Part shown: in pieces, positions 15,991 to 23,690 of the stretch | Position numbering within the stretch: position 1 is the stretch's first letter | Layout: each line of letters opens with the position of its first letter | Source of the DNA: Rhodospirillaceae bacterium | Lineage (GTDB): Bacteria > Pseudomonadota > Alphaproteobacteria > Puniceispirillales > Puniceispirillaceae | Assembly: GCA_002731315.1 (NCBI GenBank) | Contig: PCBG01000004.1 | Location: forward strand, 56,125-110,028 | Direction: 5' to 3' | DNA: 53,904 nucleotides | Made by a program: the position numbers and the translations under genes | Notes under the pieces: model-generated | Told to the model about the DNA's origin: nothing | Database searches by the model: none | Seen by the model: the letters and a program-made list of their open reading frames with translations, nothing else

Positions 15991-16401
15991 ATGGCTAGAG
16001 TAACCGTTGAAGACTGCATCGAAAAAATTCCAAATCGGTTTGATCTAGTTCTAACCGCTTCACAGCGCGCTCGGGGCATCATGAAAGGCGATCTGCCAAC
16101 TATCGAGCGCGACAATGACAAGAATCCAGTAATCGCATTGCGCGAAATTGCTGGAGAAACTGTTGATCTTGAAGGGCTGAATGACGGGCTCATCAAAAAG
16201 CTGCAGCGTCTATCGGTGCAGGAAGAGCATGACGAGCGGCGGGTTGATGTTGCCGTTGTCGATGTTGATCTTTCAGAGATGATCGGTGATTACAGCGAAG
16301 CTGAAGGCGAAGAAGCCGGCATGCATGTCAGCAGCGGCGACGTGCCTGCGGAACCCGGCTTTGAGGATGTTGACCTCTCTCAGATCACCGGCGAAGATTA
16401 A
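15991..16401 (+). CDS. rpoZ: RNA polymerase omega subunit with acidic C-terminal extension
   Basis: A 136-residue omega subunit, which helps assemble RNA polymerase by holding the beta-prime C-terminus and can bind (p)ppGpp effects at that site. The N-terminus [23 protein letters not shown] and N-P-V-I-A-L-R-E-I near 45 are the conserved omega core. The remaining 60 residues are acidic and contain the same motif twice: [10 protein letters not shown] (91-100) and [11 protein letters not shown] (126-136). E. coli omega is about 91 residues, so this tail is additional. The ATG at 15991 follows GGGAG. The 240 bases before it hold no recognisable gene. Confidence 0.95.
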   Translation: MARVTVEDCIEKIPNRFDLVLTASQRARGIMKGDLPTIERDNDKNPVIALREIAGETVDLEGLNDGLIKKLQRLSVQEEHDERRVDVAVVDVDLSEMIGDYSEAEGEEAGMHVSSGDVPAEPGFEDVDLSQITGED

Positions 16402-16460
16402 GCGTTGATTTATCGGCCAGCTGAACCTTCGGGCGGTGTGCTGACAGCAGGCATATAGCC

Positions 16461-18602
16461 GTGGTAGGAATAATCGGAACAGCTGATTCCATCATTGAAC
16501 GGATGCGTGGATACAACCCCGCGATCGATGTTGAGCGCCTTGGGCGTGCTTTCGCATTTGGGCGTGACGCGCACGAAGGTCAAATGCGCGCATCGGGCGA
16601 GCCTTATTTTACTCATCCCATCGCCGTCGCTAATATCCTGATCGATATGCGGCTTGATGAAGATACCATAATCACAGCGCTGCTACATGATACGGTCGAG
16701 GATTGCGACGTCACGCTATCAACTCTGGGCCAGCAATTTGGCGGTGATGTGCCGCAACTGGTGGACGGTGTTACCAAGCTAAGCAGAATTGCTATCCAGT
16801 CATCACCAAGCAGTGCCCAGGCGGAGAATTTCCGCAAGCTTCTTATGGCAATGAGCGAAGATGTACGCGTGTTGTTGGTCAAACTGGCGGACCGGACACA
16901 CAATATGCGCACCCTTTCGTTCATCAAGAAGCCGGAAAAGCAGCAGCGTATTGCGCGCGAGACGATGGATATCTTTGCGCCGCTGGCCGAGCGGATCGGT
17001 CTGACTTGGATCCAGCAGGAACTTGAGGATAATGCGTTTGCGGTGCTAAATGGTGAAATGCGGCAAAGCATCATCAACCGGCTTGATTTTCTGACATCCG
17101 AGGCGGAAATAACCATCCCAACGATTGCGGTTGAATTGCAGGATACGCTGTCGCGCATCGGGCTTGAATGCAGCGTCACCGGCCGCATGAAATCTGCTTA
17201 TTCAATCTGGTGGAAGATGCAGACCAAGGCTGTGACAATGGATCAGCTGGCAGATATCATGGCTTTTCGAGTTCTGGTTCCAGGTACGGCAGATTGCTAC
17301 GCCGCACTTGGCCAGTTACACCAGAATTATCCAACCGTGATGGGGCGGTTCAAGGACTATATCTCAACGCCGAAGCGCAACGGGTACCAGTCGCTTCATA
17401 CCGGCGTGCTGGGTCCACAAAACCATCGTATCGAAGTGCAAATACGGACTCCTGAAATGCATGAGGTTGCCGAGCATGGTGTGGCAGCCCATTGGATATA
17501 TAAAGAAACAAAAAACAGAAATAATTTAATATCAGTCAAATGGATACAGGAGCTTGTTGGAATTCTTGATGAAGAGGCGGGCGCGGATGAGTTTCTTGAG
17601 CATACAAAGCTGGATTTGTATCGAGACCAGGTATTCTGCTTTACACCGCGCGGGGATCTGATCTCGTTGCCACGCGGCGCCACGGCGGTGGATTTCGCCT
17701 ATGCGGTGCACACTAAGATTGGCGAGACCTGTAACGGTGTGCGAATTAATGGTAAGGCACGGCAATTGGCGACAGAACTTGAAAATGGTGATCAGATTGA
17801 AATCCTAACAACGCAGGACGCTAAGCCGAAAGCCGAATGGGAAGGATTTGTTCAGACGGCTCGCGCGAAGTCGGCCATTCGCAGGTTTCAGCGCGCGCAA
17901 CGCGTCACTGAATTTAGCCGTATTGGCAAGACGCTGATCGAAAAAACCTTTCGCGAATATGGAAAGCCTTTTCGCAGCCGCACGCTAGAACGTTCTCTCG
18001 CGGCGTTTGGCTTGACCCGCGTCGAAGAAGTCTTTGCACTGGTTGGAGAAGACAGGCTCTCTTCGCTGCGCATTTTGGAAAAAATGCATCCTGATGTCAT
18101 CATTAAGGAAAAGGCGGCTGATGATCGTCGGGAGAAGAGCAGTGGGCGGCAGCCGCAGCTGAAAATCAGCGGGGATGACGCAGGGGTTGCCGTTACGATT
18201 GCACGTTGCTGCCATCCGCTGCCAGGTGAGGCCATTGTTGGTATTTTTACGACCGGCAAAGGCGTGACTGTGCATAAAGTGGGGTGCACCACCTTGAGCA
18301 AATTCACTGATATGCCAGAGTTATGGCTGGATGTAACATGGGAGAGCGGCAGCCTGCGAATGGTAAATGGTCGGCTTATCACTGTGCTGTCCAATGAGCC
18401 AGGATCACTGGCATCGCTGGCAACTGTGATTTCGCAGCAGGGTGGTAATATTGCGAATATCAATCTGACTGACAGGACACCAGATTTTTTCAAATTTGAG
18501 CTGGATCTCGAAGTAAAGGATGTCGAACATATGCGCGCCATCATTGCGGTTCTGACTGCGAATAAATATGTAGAGAGTGTTGCACGCGCTGACAGCCGGT
18601 AG
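16461..18602 (+). CDS. rsh: bifunctional (p)ppGpp synthetase/hydrolase (Rsh)
   Basis: A 713-residue RelA/SpoT homologue that makes and degrades (p)ppGpp, the starvation alarmone. Domains in order: HD hydrolase with intact LLHDTVEDCD near 75-85, synthetase with RMKSAYSIWWKM near 240 and R-F-K-D near 296 followed by YISTPKRNGYQSLHT, TGS near 390-450, and a C-terminal ACT domain (about 635-713). The RFKD form of the RxKD motif is that of bifunctional Rel/SpoT enzymes rather than EXDD-type RelA, so both activities are expected. The GTG start is 59 bases after rpoZ. Omega and Rsh neighbouring each other is usual in alphaproteobacteria. Confidence 0.96.
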   Translation: MVGIIGTADSIIERMRGYNPAIDVERLGRAFAFGRDAHEGQMRASGEPYFTHPIAVANILIDMRLDEDTIITALLHDTVEDCDVTLSTLGQQFGGDVPQLVDGVTKLSRIAIQSSPSSAQAENFRKLLMAMSEDVRVLLVKLADRTHNMRTLSFIKKPEKQQRIARETMDIFAPLAERIGLTWIQQELEDNAFAVLNGEMRQSIINRLDFLTSEAEITIPTIAVELQDTLSRIGLECSVTGRMKSAYSIWWKMQTKAVTMDQLADIMAFRVLVPGTADCYAALGQLHQNYPTVMGRFKDYISTPKRNGYQSLHTGVLGPQNHRIEVQIRTPEMHEVAEHGVAAHWIYKETKNRNNLISVKWIQELVGILDEEAGADEFLEHTKLDLYRDQVFCFTPRGDLISLPRGATAVDFAYAVHTKIGETCNGVRINGKARQLATELENGDQIEILTTQDAKPKAEWEGFVQTARAKSAIRRFQRAQRVTEFSRIGKTLIEKTFREYGKPFRSRTLERSLAAFGLTRVEEVFALVGEDRLSSLRILEKMHPDVIIKEKAADDRREKSSGRQPQLKISGDDAGVAVTIARCCHPLPGEAIVGIFTTGKGVTVHKVGCTTLSKFTDMPELWLDVTWESGSLRMVNGRLITVLSNEPGSLASLATVISQQGGNIANINLTDRTPDFFKFELDLEVKDVEHMRAIIAVLTANKYVESVARADSR

Positions 18603-18670
18603 ACGTAGATTCGAAATCGCGCACAGGCAAATGCGCACTGTCATAAAAACCGAGACGGAACCGCCCCCCG

Positions 18671-19246
18671 ATGTTTAAACGCCGCAAAGCACGCTCGGCA
18701 GGTGAGCAGATCCGCAGTGTTATCTGGCCGGATCGCGGTTTTGCGCGCCTATTTTCATATATCTTTCAGCGTGTGCGCCGGATGCCGGGGTCGCCAACTT
18801 CGATCGCGGTTGGCGCCGCATGGGGTACGGCGGTGTCATTCACGCCTTTCATTGGACTACATGCGTTTGTCGGCCTTGCAATGACCTATATGACTCGTGG
18901 CAACATGCTCGCCTGCCTGTTTGGCACGATCATAGGCAATCCATGGACATTCCCGCTGTTTTTTTATCTTGATTACGCACTTGGCACCTTCATCCTGCAA
19001 TTTTTGGGAAGCTCGACCGTTCAGGCCGGCAGTACGCCGGCCGAATTCATTTCGCTGTTTCTTGCGGCCCCAGCGGCCCTGATCGGCGAGGTGTTCAAGC
19101 AAATTATGTTTGGTGCAATTGTGCTTGGCAGCATGGCATGGTTCATGATGTTCGGCATTATCTATTGGGTAGTCAGCGGCTGGCGCAAAAGCCGGTCCAT
19201 GCGGCTTGCAGCTGTTCGCAAACGATTGCAGAAAGACGAGCACTAG
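18671..19246 (+). CDS. DUF2062 membrane protein
   Basis: A 191-residue membrane protein with a DUF2062 domain. After a basic N-terminus (KRRKARSAGEQIR) it shows R-M-P-G-S-P-T-S-I-A-V-G-A-A-W-G near 45, F-T-P-F-I-G-L-H near 65 and a G-N-P-W-T-F-P-L-F-F segment near 95, typical of the family, plus three to four hydrophobic helices. The C-terminus is basic. The function is unknown. It lies between rsh and pdxJ in the same orientation, with gaps of about 70 bases on each side. Confidence 0.88.
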   Translation: MFKRRKARSAGEQIRSVIWPDRGFARLFSYIFQRVRRMPGSPTSIAVGAAWGTAVSFTPFIGLHAFVGLAMTYMTRGNMLACLFGTIIGNPWTFPLFFYLDYALGTFILQFLGSSTVQAGSTPAEFISLFLAAPAALIGEVFKQIMFGAIVLGSMAWFMMFGIIYWVVSGWRKSRSMRLAAVRKRLQKDEH

Positions 19247-19320
19247 AATGACAACCTGCGCAATGAGCAGCCATTCACGAACAATCAAGAGGCTAGCGGT
19301 ATCAGAGGAGACAACAAAGA

Positions 19321-20058
19321 ATGAGCGTATCTGACGGCCTACGACTGGGCGTGAATATCGACCATGTGGCCACGGTCCGCAATGCCCGCGGGGGCGCGCA
19401 TCCTGACCCGGTGCGAGCCGCTATCATGGCAGAAGCAGCTGGTGCAGACGGCATCACCGCGCATCTGCGCGAGGATCGGCGGCATATCCGCGATGCCGAT
19501 ATTGCTGACATCCGTGCTGCCATTATCATCCCGCTGAACTTTGAAATGGCCGCCACTGAGGAGATGGTTAAGATCGCCCTTGGCACCCGCCCCCATGCTG
19601 TCTGTATCGTACCGGAAAGGCGTGAGGAAGTTACAACAGAGGGTGGCCTTGCTGTCGCTGGCCGCGAGAACGAGTTGCTCTCGTATTTGGAGGCGATCAA
19701 AGAGGCGGGTATTCGCTTGTCACTATTTATTGAGCCAAGCCCGGAAGAGATCCATGCGGCCGCCGCCGTTGGAGCGGATATCGTCGAGCTGCATGTTGGT
19801 CGATATTGTGATGATGTGGTTGGGCGTGGTGACGAGCTGTTAAGAATTCAACAGGCAGCGGCATTGATAGAGTCGCTTGGTATGGAATGTCACGCCGGCC
19901 ACGGGCTGGATTACGATACGGTTGCCGATATTGCCGTCATCCCGCAGATGCGCGAACTGAATATAGGACATTTCCTGATGGGTGAGTCATTATTTGTCGG
20001 GATGCCGGCAGCTATCATGGAAATGCGTCGTCTAATGGATGAGGCTCGGGGAGAATGA
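19321..20058 (+). CDS. pdxJ: pyridoxine 5'-phosphate synthase
   Basis: A 245-residue PdxJ that makes pyridoxine 5'-phosphate from 1-deoxy-xylulose 5-phosphate and 3-amino-2-oxopropyl phosphate (vitamin B6). It starts with [16 protein letters not shown] and continues with [13 protein letters not shown] near 45, [15 protein letters not shown] near 98, V-E-L-H-V-G near 155 and HAGHGLDY near 195. Its last 20 bases lie before the acpS start in the same transcription direction. Confidence 0.97.
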   Translation: MSVSDGLRLGVNIDHVATVRNARGGAHPDPVRAAIMAEAAGADGITAHLREDRRHIRDADIADIRAAIIIPLNFEMAATEEMVKIALGTRPHAVCIVPERREEVTTEGGLAVAGRENELLSYLEAIKEAGIRLSLFIEPSPEEIHAAAAVGADIVELHVGRYCDDVVGRGDELLRIQQAAALIESLGMECHAGHGLDYDTVADIAVIPQMRELNIGHFLMGESLFVGMPAAIMEMRRLMDEARGE

Positions 20059-20089
20059 ACACAAACCGTTACGCCAAAGGAATTGGCGC

Positions 20090-20497
20090 GTGATTGTTGG
20101 CATTGGCGTTGATATGTTGGATTCCCGCCGAATTGCCAAATCCATTGAACGGTTTGGAGACCGTTTTCTATCGCGAATCTTTACCGATGCAGAAAAGGCA
20201 CAGGCCGCCGGCCGCGCAGATCGGACGTTGTACTTTGCAAAAAGGTTTGCCGCAAAAGAGGCGATTTACAAGGCGCTGTCCGCATCGGGGTTGGAGGGCC
20301 TGAGATGGCGAGATGCCAATATCACAAATAACGGCCGCGGTGCCCCCGTCGTCACCCTGACCGGGGTCTGCAAAACGGCGCTTGAGCGGCTGACACCTGA
20401 TGGGTATAACCCGGAGATCAGCATTTCGATTAGCGATGAGCCCCCGCATGTGCTGGCGTTTGTCGTCCTGTCCGTTATCGGACGGCAAGACCAATAG
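20090..20497 (+). CDS. acpS: holo-[acyl-carrier-protein] synthase
   Basis: A 135-residue AcpS that attaches phosphopantetheine to acyl carrier protein. The core begins I-V-G-I-G-V-D-M-L-D-S-R-R-I and contains R-F-A-A-K-E-A-I-Y-K-A-L near 60, with the catalytic aspartate near residue 8 and Mg-binding glutamate in KEA. The GTG at 20090 is chosen because AAAGGA lies upstream and it leaves the conserved N-terminus intact. A start at 20039 would overlap pdxJ. The lepB gene follows 14 bases after its stop. Confidence 0.94.
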   Translation: MIVGIGVDMLDSRRIAKSIERFGDRFLSRIFTDAEKAQAAGRADRTLYFAKRFAAKEAIYKALSASGLEGLRWRDANITNNGRGAPVVTLTGVCKTALERLTPDGYNPEISISISDEPPHVLAFVVLSVIGRQDQ

Positions 20498-20511
20498 ACA
20501 GGCAGTCGCGC

Positions 20512-21258
20512 ATGAACGACAAGAATAAAACCAAAAAGAAGGATGGCTGGGGCGACCTGGTGCGCACCATCGCCATTGGCGGGCTGATAGCCCTTCTGTT
20601 TCGCGCGCTTCTGTTTGAACCTTTCAACATACCGTCCGGATCCATGATCCCAACCTTGCGAGTCGGAGACTATCTGTTTGTATCGAAGTTTTCATACGGT
20701 TACTCGCGCTATTCCTTCCCGCTAGGACTAATTCCTTTTGAAGGGCGGATCATGGCTGACCAGCCAAAACGCGGGGATGTGATTGTATTCCGGCAACCCG
20801 GTAATGAAAGCATCTCCTTTATCAAGCGACTTGTTGGCCTTCCAGGAGATATGATTTCGGTAAAGCAGGGTATTCTTACTATTAATGGCCAGTCTGTTAC
20901 CCGGCTAGCTGTTGCTGAGGGGACCACAAGTGATGACCTGCGAGTTATGCGTTATGTGGAGTTTGACGAGGCCTTTCCCGATGGAAGCACGCACAGAATT
21001 CGCGAACGCACAGATCGTGGTCCTTATGATAATTTCGGGCCAGTCGAGGTGCCGAAAGGATATTATTTCATGATGGGTGACAACCGCGATGCCTCAAATG
21101 ACAGCCGCTCACCATCAGTCGGGTTGGTGCCGGCGCAAAACCTCATCGGCAAGGCACAGTTTCTGTTCTTCAGCCATGATGGGTCGGCCCGGCTGTGGGA
21201 AATTTGGAAGTGGCCGTTTGCCGTTCGTTATAGCCGCATTGGGGATGGCATAACTTGA
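20512..21258 (+). CDS. lepB: signal peptidase I
   Basis: A 248-residue type I signal peptidase that cleaves signal peptides of exported proteins at the periplasmic face of the inner membrane. One N-terminal membrane helix (about 16-34) precedes the catalytic serine S44 in P-S-G-S-M. The general-base lysine is in FIKRLVGLPGD near 105. Box E is YYFMMGDNRDASNDSR near 185. It has a single helix, unlike the E. coli enzyme with two. The rnc TTG start overlaps its stop by four bases. Confidence 0.96.
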   Translation: MNDKNKTKKKDGWGDLVRTIAIGGLIALLFRALLFEPFNIPSGSMIPTLRVGDYLFVSKFSYGYSRYSFPLGLIPFEGRIMADQPKRGDVIVFRQPGNESISFIKRLVGLPGDMISVKQGILTINGQSVTRLAVAEGTTSDDLRVMRYVEFDEAFPDGSTHRIRERTDRGPYDNFGPVEVPKGYYFMMGDNRDASNDSRSPSVGLVPAQNLIGKAQFLFFSHDGSARLWEIWKWPFAVRYSRIGDGIT

Positions 21259-21986
21259 CTTTCTCCGCCCTGACCAAAGCTGAAATTGGGAAGCTGGAAC
21301 AGCTTTTGAATCATAGATTTGGCGACCATCAGCTCTTGTTGCGTGCATTAACCCATGCCAGTGCCGTTCCGAAGGGGCCAAGTTATGAACGCTTGGAGTT
21401 CGTTGGCGATCGCGTGCTGGGTCTTGTTCTTGCCGAATTCTTCTATCAGAGCTGTCAATCCGATGATGAGGGTGCGTTATCGACCCGCCTTCATGCTGCC
21501 GCCCGTCAGCCAACCTTAGCCCAGGTGGCGCAGCAACTAGATATTGCCCCGCTGGTTCGGGTCCAGACAGGCATAAAGGCGGCAACAAATGACTCAGTCA
21601 TGTCCGATGTCATGGAAAGCCTCCTGGCGGCTCTTTATCTTGATGGTGGACTGGAAAAGGTACAGCAGTTCGTTGTTGCACATTGGCCACTGCACATTGG
21701 TGCGATCAGCCAGACAGAAAAGGATGCCAAATCGCGGCTTCAGGAGCTGGCAATGAAGCGCGGTCTCGCTCTGCCACGCTACCGGTTGATATCGCGCAGC
21801 GGCGCTGACCATGAACCGGTTATGGTCTACGGGGTCGAGGTCGAAGGATTTACAGAGCAACAGGCTACCGGCACTTCACGCAAGCAGGCGCAGCAGATGG
21901 CAGCAGCGCAGCTTATTGATGTCATGACAGTTACCGGTGCAGGGACCAGTTATGATAGCGCACGTGAACGGAATGGATCAGAATAA
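21255..21986 (+). CDS. rnc: ribonuclease III
   Basis: A 243-residue RNase III cutting double-stranded RNA, including rRNA precursors. The catalytic domain carries S-Y-E-R-L-E-F-V-G-D-R-V-L near 35-48 (the family signature) and SDVMESLLAALYLDGG near 115, containing the Asp/Glu pair. A double-stranded-RNA-binding domain covers about 155-225, with A-K-S-R-L-Q-E and a K-Q-A-Q-Q-M-A-A-A helix. The start is a TTG overlapping the lepB stop. A later start would trim the conserved N-terminus only slightly. Confidence 0.94.
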   Translation: MTFSALTKAEIGKLEQLLNHRFGDHQLLLRALTHASAVPKGPSYERLEFVGDRVLGLVLAEFFYQSCQSDDEGALSTRLHAAARQPTLAQVAQQLDIAPLVRVQTGIKAATNDSVMSDVMESLLAALYLDGGLEKVQQFVVAHWPLHIGAISQTEKDAKSRLQELAMKRGLALPRYRLISRSGADHEPVMVYGVEVEGFTEQQATGTSRKQAQQMAAAQLIDVMTVTGAGTSYDSARERNGSE

Positions 21987-21997
21987 ACGGATCACAT

Positions 21998-22918
21998 ATG
22001 ACTGACACAACCCGCAAAGACATGCAAACAAAGGCTGGGTTTGTAGCGCTGATCGGTGCACCCAACGCCGGCAAGTCAACATTGATGAATGCCATGGTTG
22101 GCAGCAAGGTTTCGATTGTGACCCCGAAGGTGCAGACGACCCGTAGCCGTGTGCGCGGCATCGCCATGAAAGGGCAGGCGCAGATCATCTTTATAGATAC
22201 GCCGGGCATTTTTAGTCCTAAGCGACGACTTGACAGGGCCATGGTCCAGGCAGCCTGGAAGGGTGCGGACGACGGTGATGTTTTGCTGGTGATGCATGAT
22301 TGTGCGCGTCGTGAGATAGACGCGGACACACATAGCATTGTCAGCCAGCTAGCGGAAACAGGGCGAAAGGCGTCATTGGTGCTAAACAAAATCGATCTTG
22401 CCACCCCGGAACGGTTGCTGTCGCGGACGCAGGAGCTGTCACAGCTTATGGAATTTAGAAGGGTGTTTATGATCTCAGCCGTGACTGGCAACGGTATTGA
22501 AGATCTGCTCAGCTGGTTGGCGGCACAAATGCCGGCAAGCCCATTCCTGTTTGACCCTGATGATCTGTCGGACATGCCGCTGCGTCTTCTGGCTGCTGAA
22601 ATCATGCGTGAAAAACTCTTTTTGAACTTGCATCAGGAACTGCCCTACCAACTCACGGTGGAAACCGAAAAGTGGGAAGAGCAAGAAGATGGCAGCGTCG
22701 CTGTGCATCTCAGCATCTATGTCGCACGTGATGGCCATCGCGGTATAATCCTTGGCAAACAAGGGCAGACAATCCGGCGGATCGGTACGGCAGCACGAAT
22801 AGAACTTGAAGAGGCGTTGGACCGGCGTATTCATCTGTTCAGCCATGTGAAAGTACGCAAGAACTGGATGGATGACGTGGCGCGCTATTCTGTCTGGGAT
22901 TTGGATTACGATGCCTGA
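21998..22918 (+). CDS. era: GTPase Era
   Basis: A 306-residue Era, a GTPase that binds 16S rRNA near its 3' end during 30S assembly. G1 is G20-A-P-N-A-G-K-S27, G3 is DTPGIF near 68 and G4 is NKID near 130. A KH domain is present near the C-terminus with I-I-L-G-K-Q-G-Q-T-I-R-R-I-G. The last eight bases overlap the recO start. The lepB-rnc-era-recO order is the normal alphaproteobacterial operon. Confidence 0.97.
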   Translation: MTDTTRKDMQTKAGFVALIGAPNAGKSTLMNAMVGSKVSIVTPKVQTTRSRVRGIAMKGQAQIIFIDTPGIFSPKRRLDRAMVQAAWKGADDGDVLLVMHDCARREIDADTHSIVSQLAETGRKASLVLNKIDLATPERLLSRTQELSQLMEFRRVFMISAVTGNGIEDLLSWLAAQMPASPFLFDPDDLSDMPLRLLAAEIMREKLFLNLHQELPYQLTVETEKWEEQEDGSVAVHLSIYVARDGHRGIILGKQGQTIRRIGTAARIELEEALDRRIHLFSHVKVRKNWMDDVARYSVWDLDYDA

Positions 22919-23657
22919 ATGGCGCGAGGAAGCGCTCATCCTGTCAGTTCGTCCGCATGGCGAAAATGCCGCTATCGTCACGGTGCTGACTGCGGAGCAG
23001 GGACGTCATGCCGGCCTCGTGCCCGGTGGTGCAGGGTCACGCCTGCGCGGTACGTTACAGCCTGGTAATTTAGTCGGGGCCGAATGGCGCGCCCGCCTGC
23101 CGGAGCAGCTTGGTCAGATGAAAGTTGAAATAATGCAGCCGGTGCCAGCAATGATACTTGATGATTCCCTGCGTCTTGCTGGTGTGGCATCAGCATGCGC
23201 GTTGCTGGATGGCATATTACCAGAGAGAGATGCGCAACCGGCCTTGTTTGCGGCAACACAGTCCCTGTTCAATCTGGTCTGCATTAATGACCCTGATCAT
23301 CGGTGGGTTGAGGGGTATATCCGATGGGAACTGGGTTTGCTGCAAGCGGTGGGTTTCTCGCTTGATCTGGAACGCTGTGCCGTGACAGGGACAGAAACGC
23401 GGCTGGCTTATGTCAGTCCGAAATCCGGTCGTGCCGTGGCAGAAAGGGCCGCTGGTGACTTTGCCGAACGGATGCTGGTCCTGCCGCGTTTCTTGGGCGG
23501 GGTTAGCTGTAATCGTCATGATTTCGAGGCTGGGTTGTCACTGACAGGCCACTTTTTTGAAAAGCGGGTTTTTGCTGCGCACCATGCGGATATCCCGCCA
23601 CAAAGGCGCAGGTTTTTCGATAAGGTGTCTAGTCTATATGGTAGTGCAACGTTATAA
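22911..23657 (+). CDS. recO: DNA repair protein RecO
   Basis: A 248-residue RecO, which helps load RecA on single-stranded DNA in the RecFOR pathway. It opens with W-R-E-E-A-L-I-L-S-V-R-P-H-G-E-N-A-A-I-V-T-V-L-T (OB fold), followed by H-A-G-L-V-P-G-G. The helical C-terminal part contains G-L-L-Q-A-V-G-F-S-L-D-L-E-R-C-A-V-T-G near 135, but the zinc-binding four-cysteine set of some RecO proteins is incomplete (I see C-A-V-T-G and one later Cys). The ATG at 22911 overlaps the era stop. An in-frame upstream ATG at 22872 is less likely. Confidence 0.92.
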   Translation: MPEWREEALILSVRPHGENAAIVTVLTAEQGRHAGLVPGGAGSRLRGTLQPGNLVGAEWRARLPEQLGQMKVEIMQPVPAMILDDSLRLAGVASACALLDGILPERDAQPALFAATQSLFNLVCINDPDHRWVEGYIRWELGLLQAVGFSLDLERCAVTGTETRLAYVSPKSGRAVAERAAGDFAERMLVLPRFLGGVSCNRHDFEAGLSLTGHFFEKRVFAAHHADIPPQRRRFFDKVSSLYGSATL

Positions 23658-23690
23658 ACACTACCAAGTTTAGTATTCCGGGCAGGTGCC

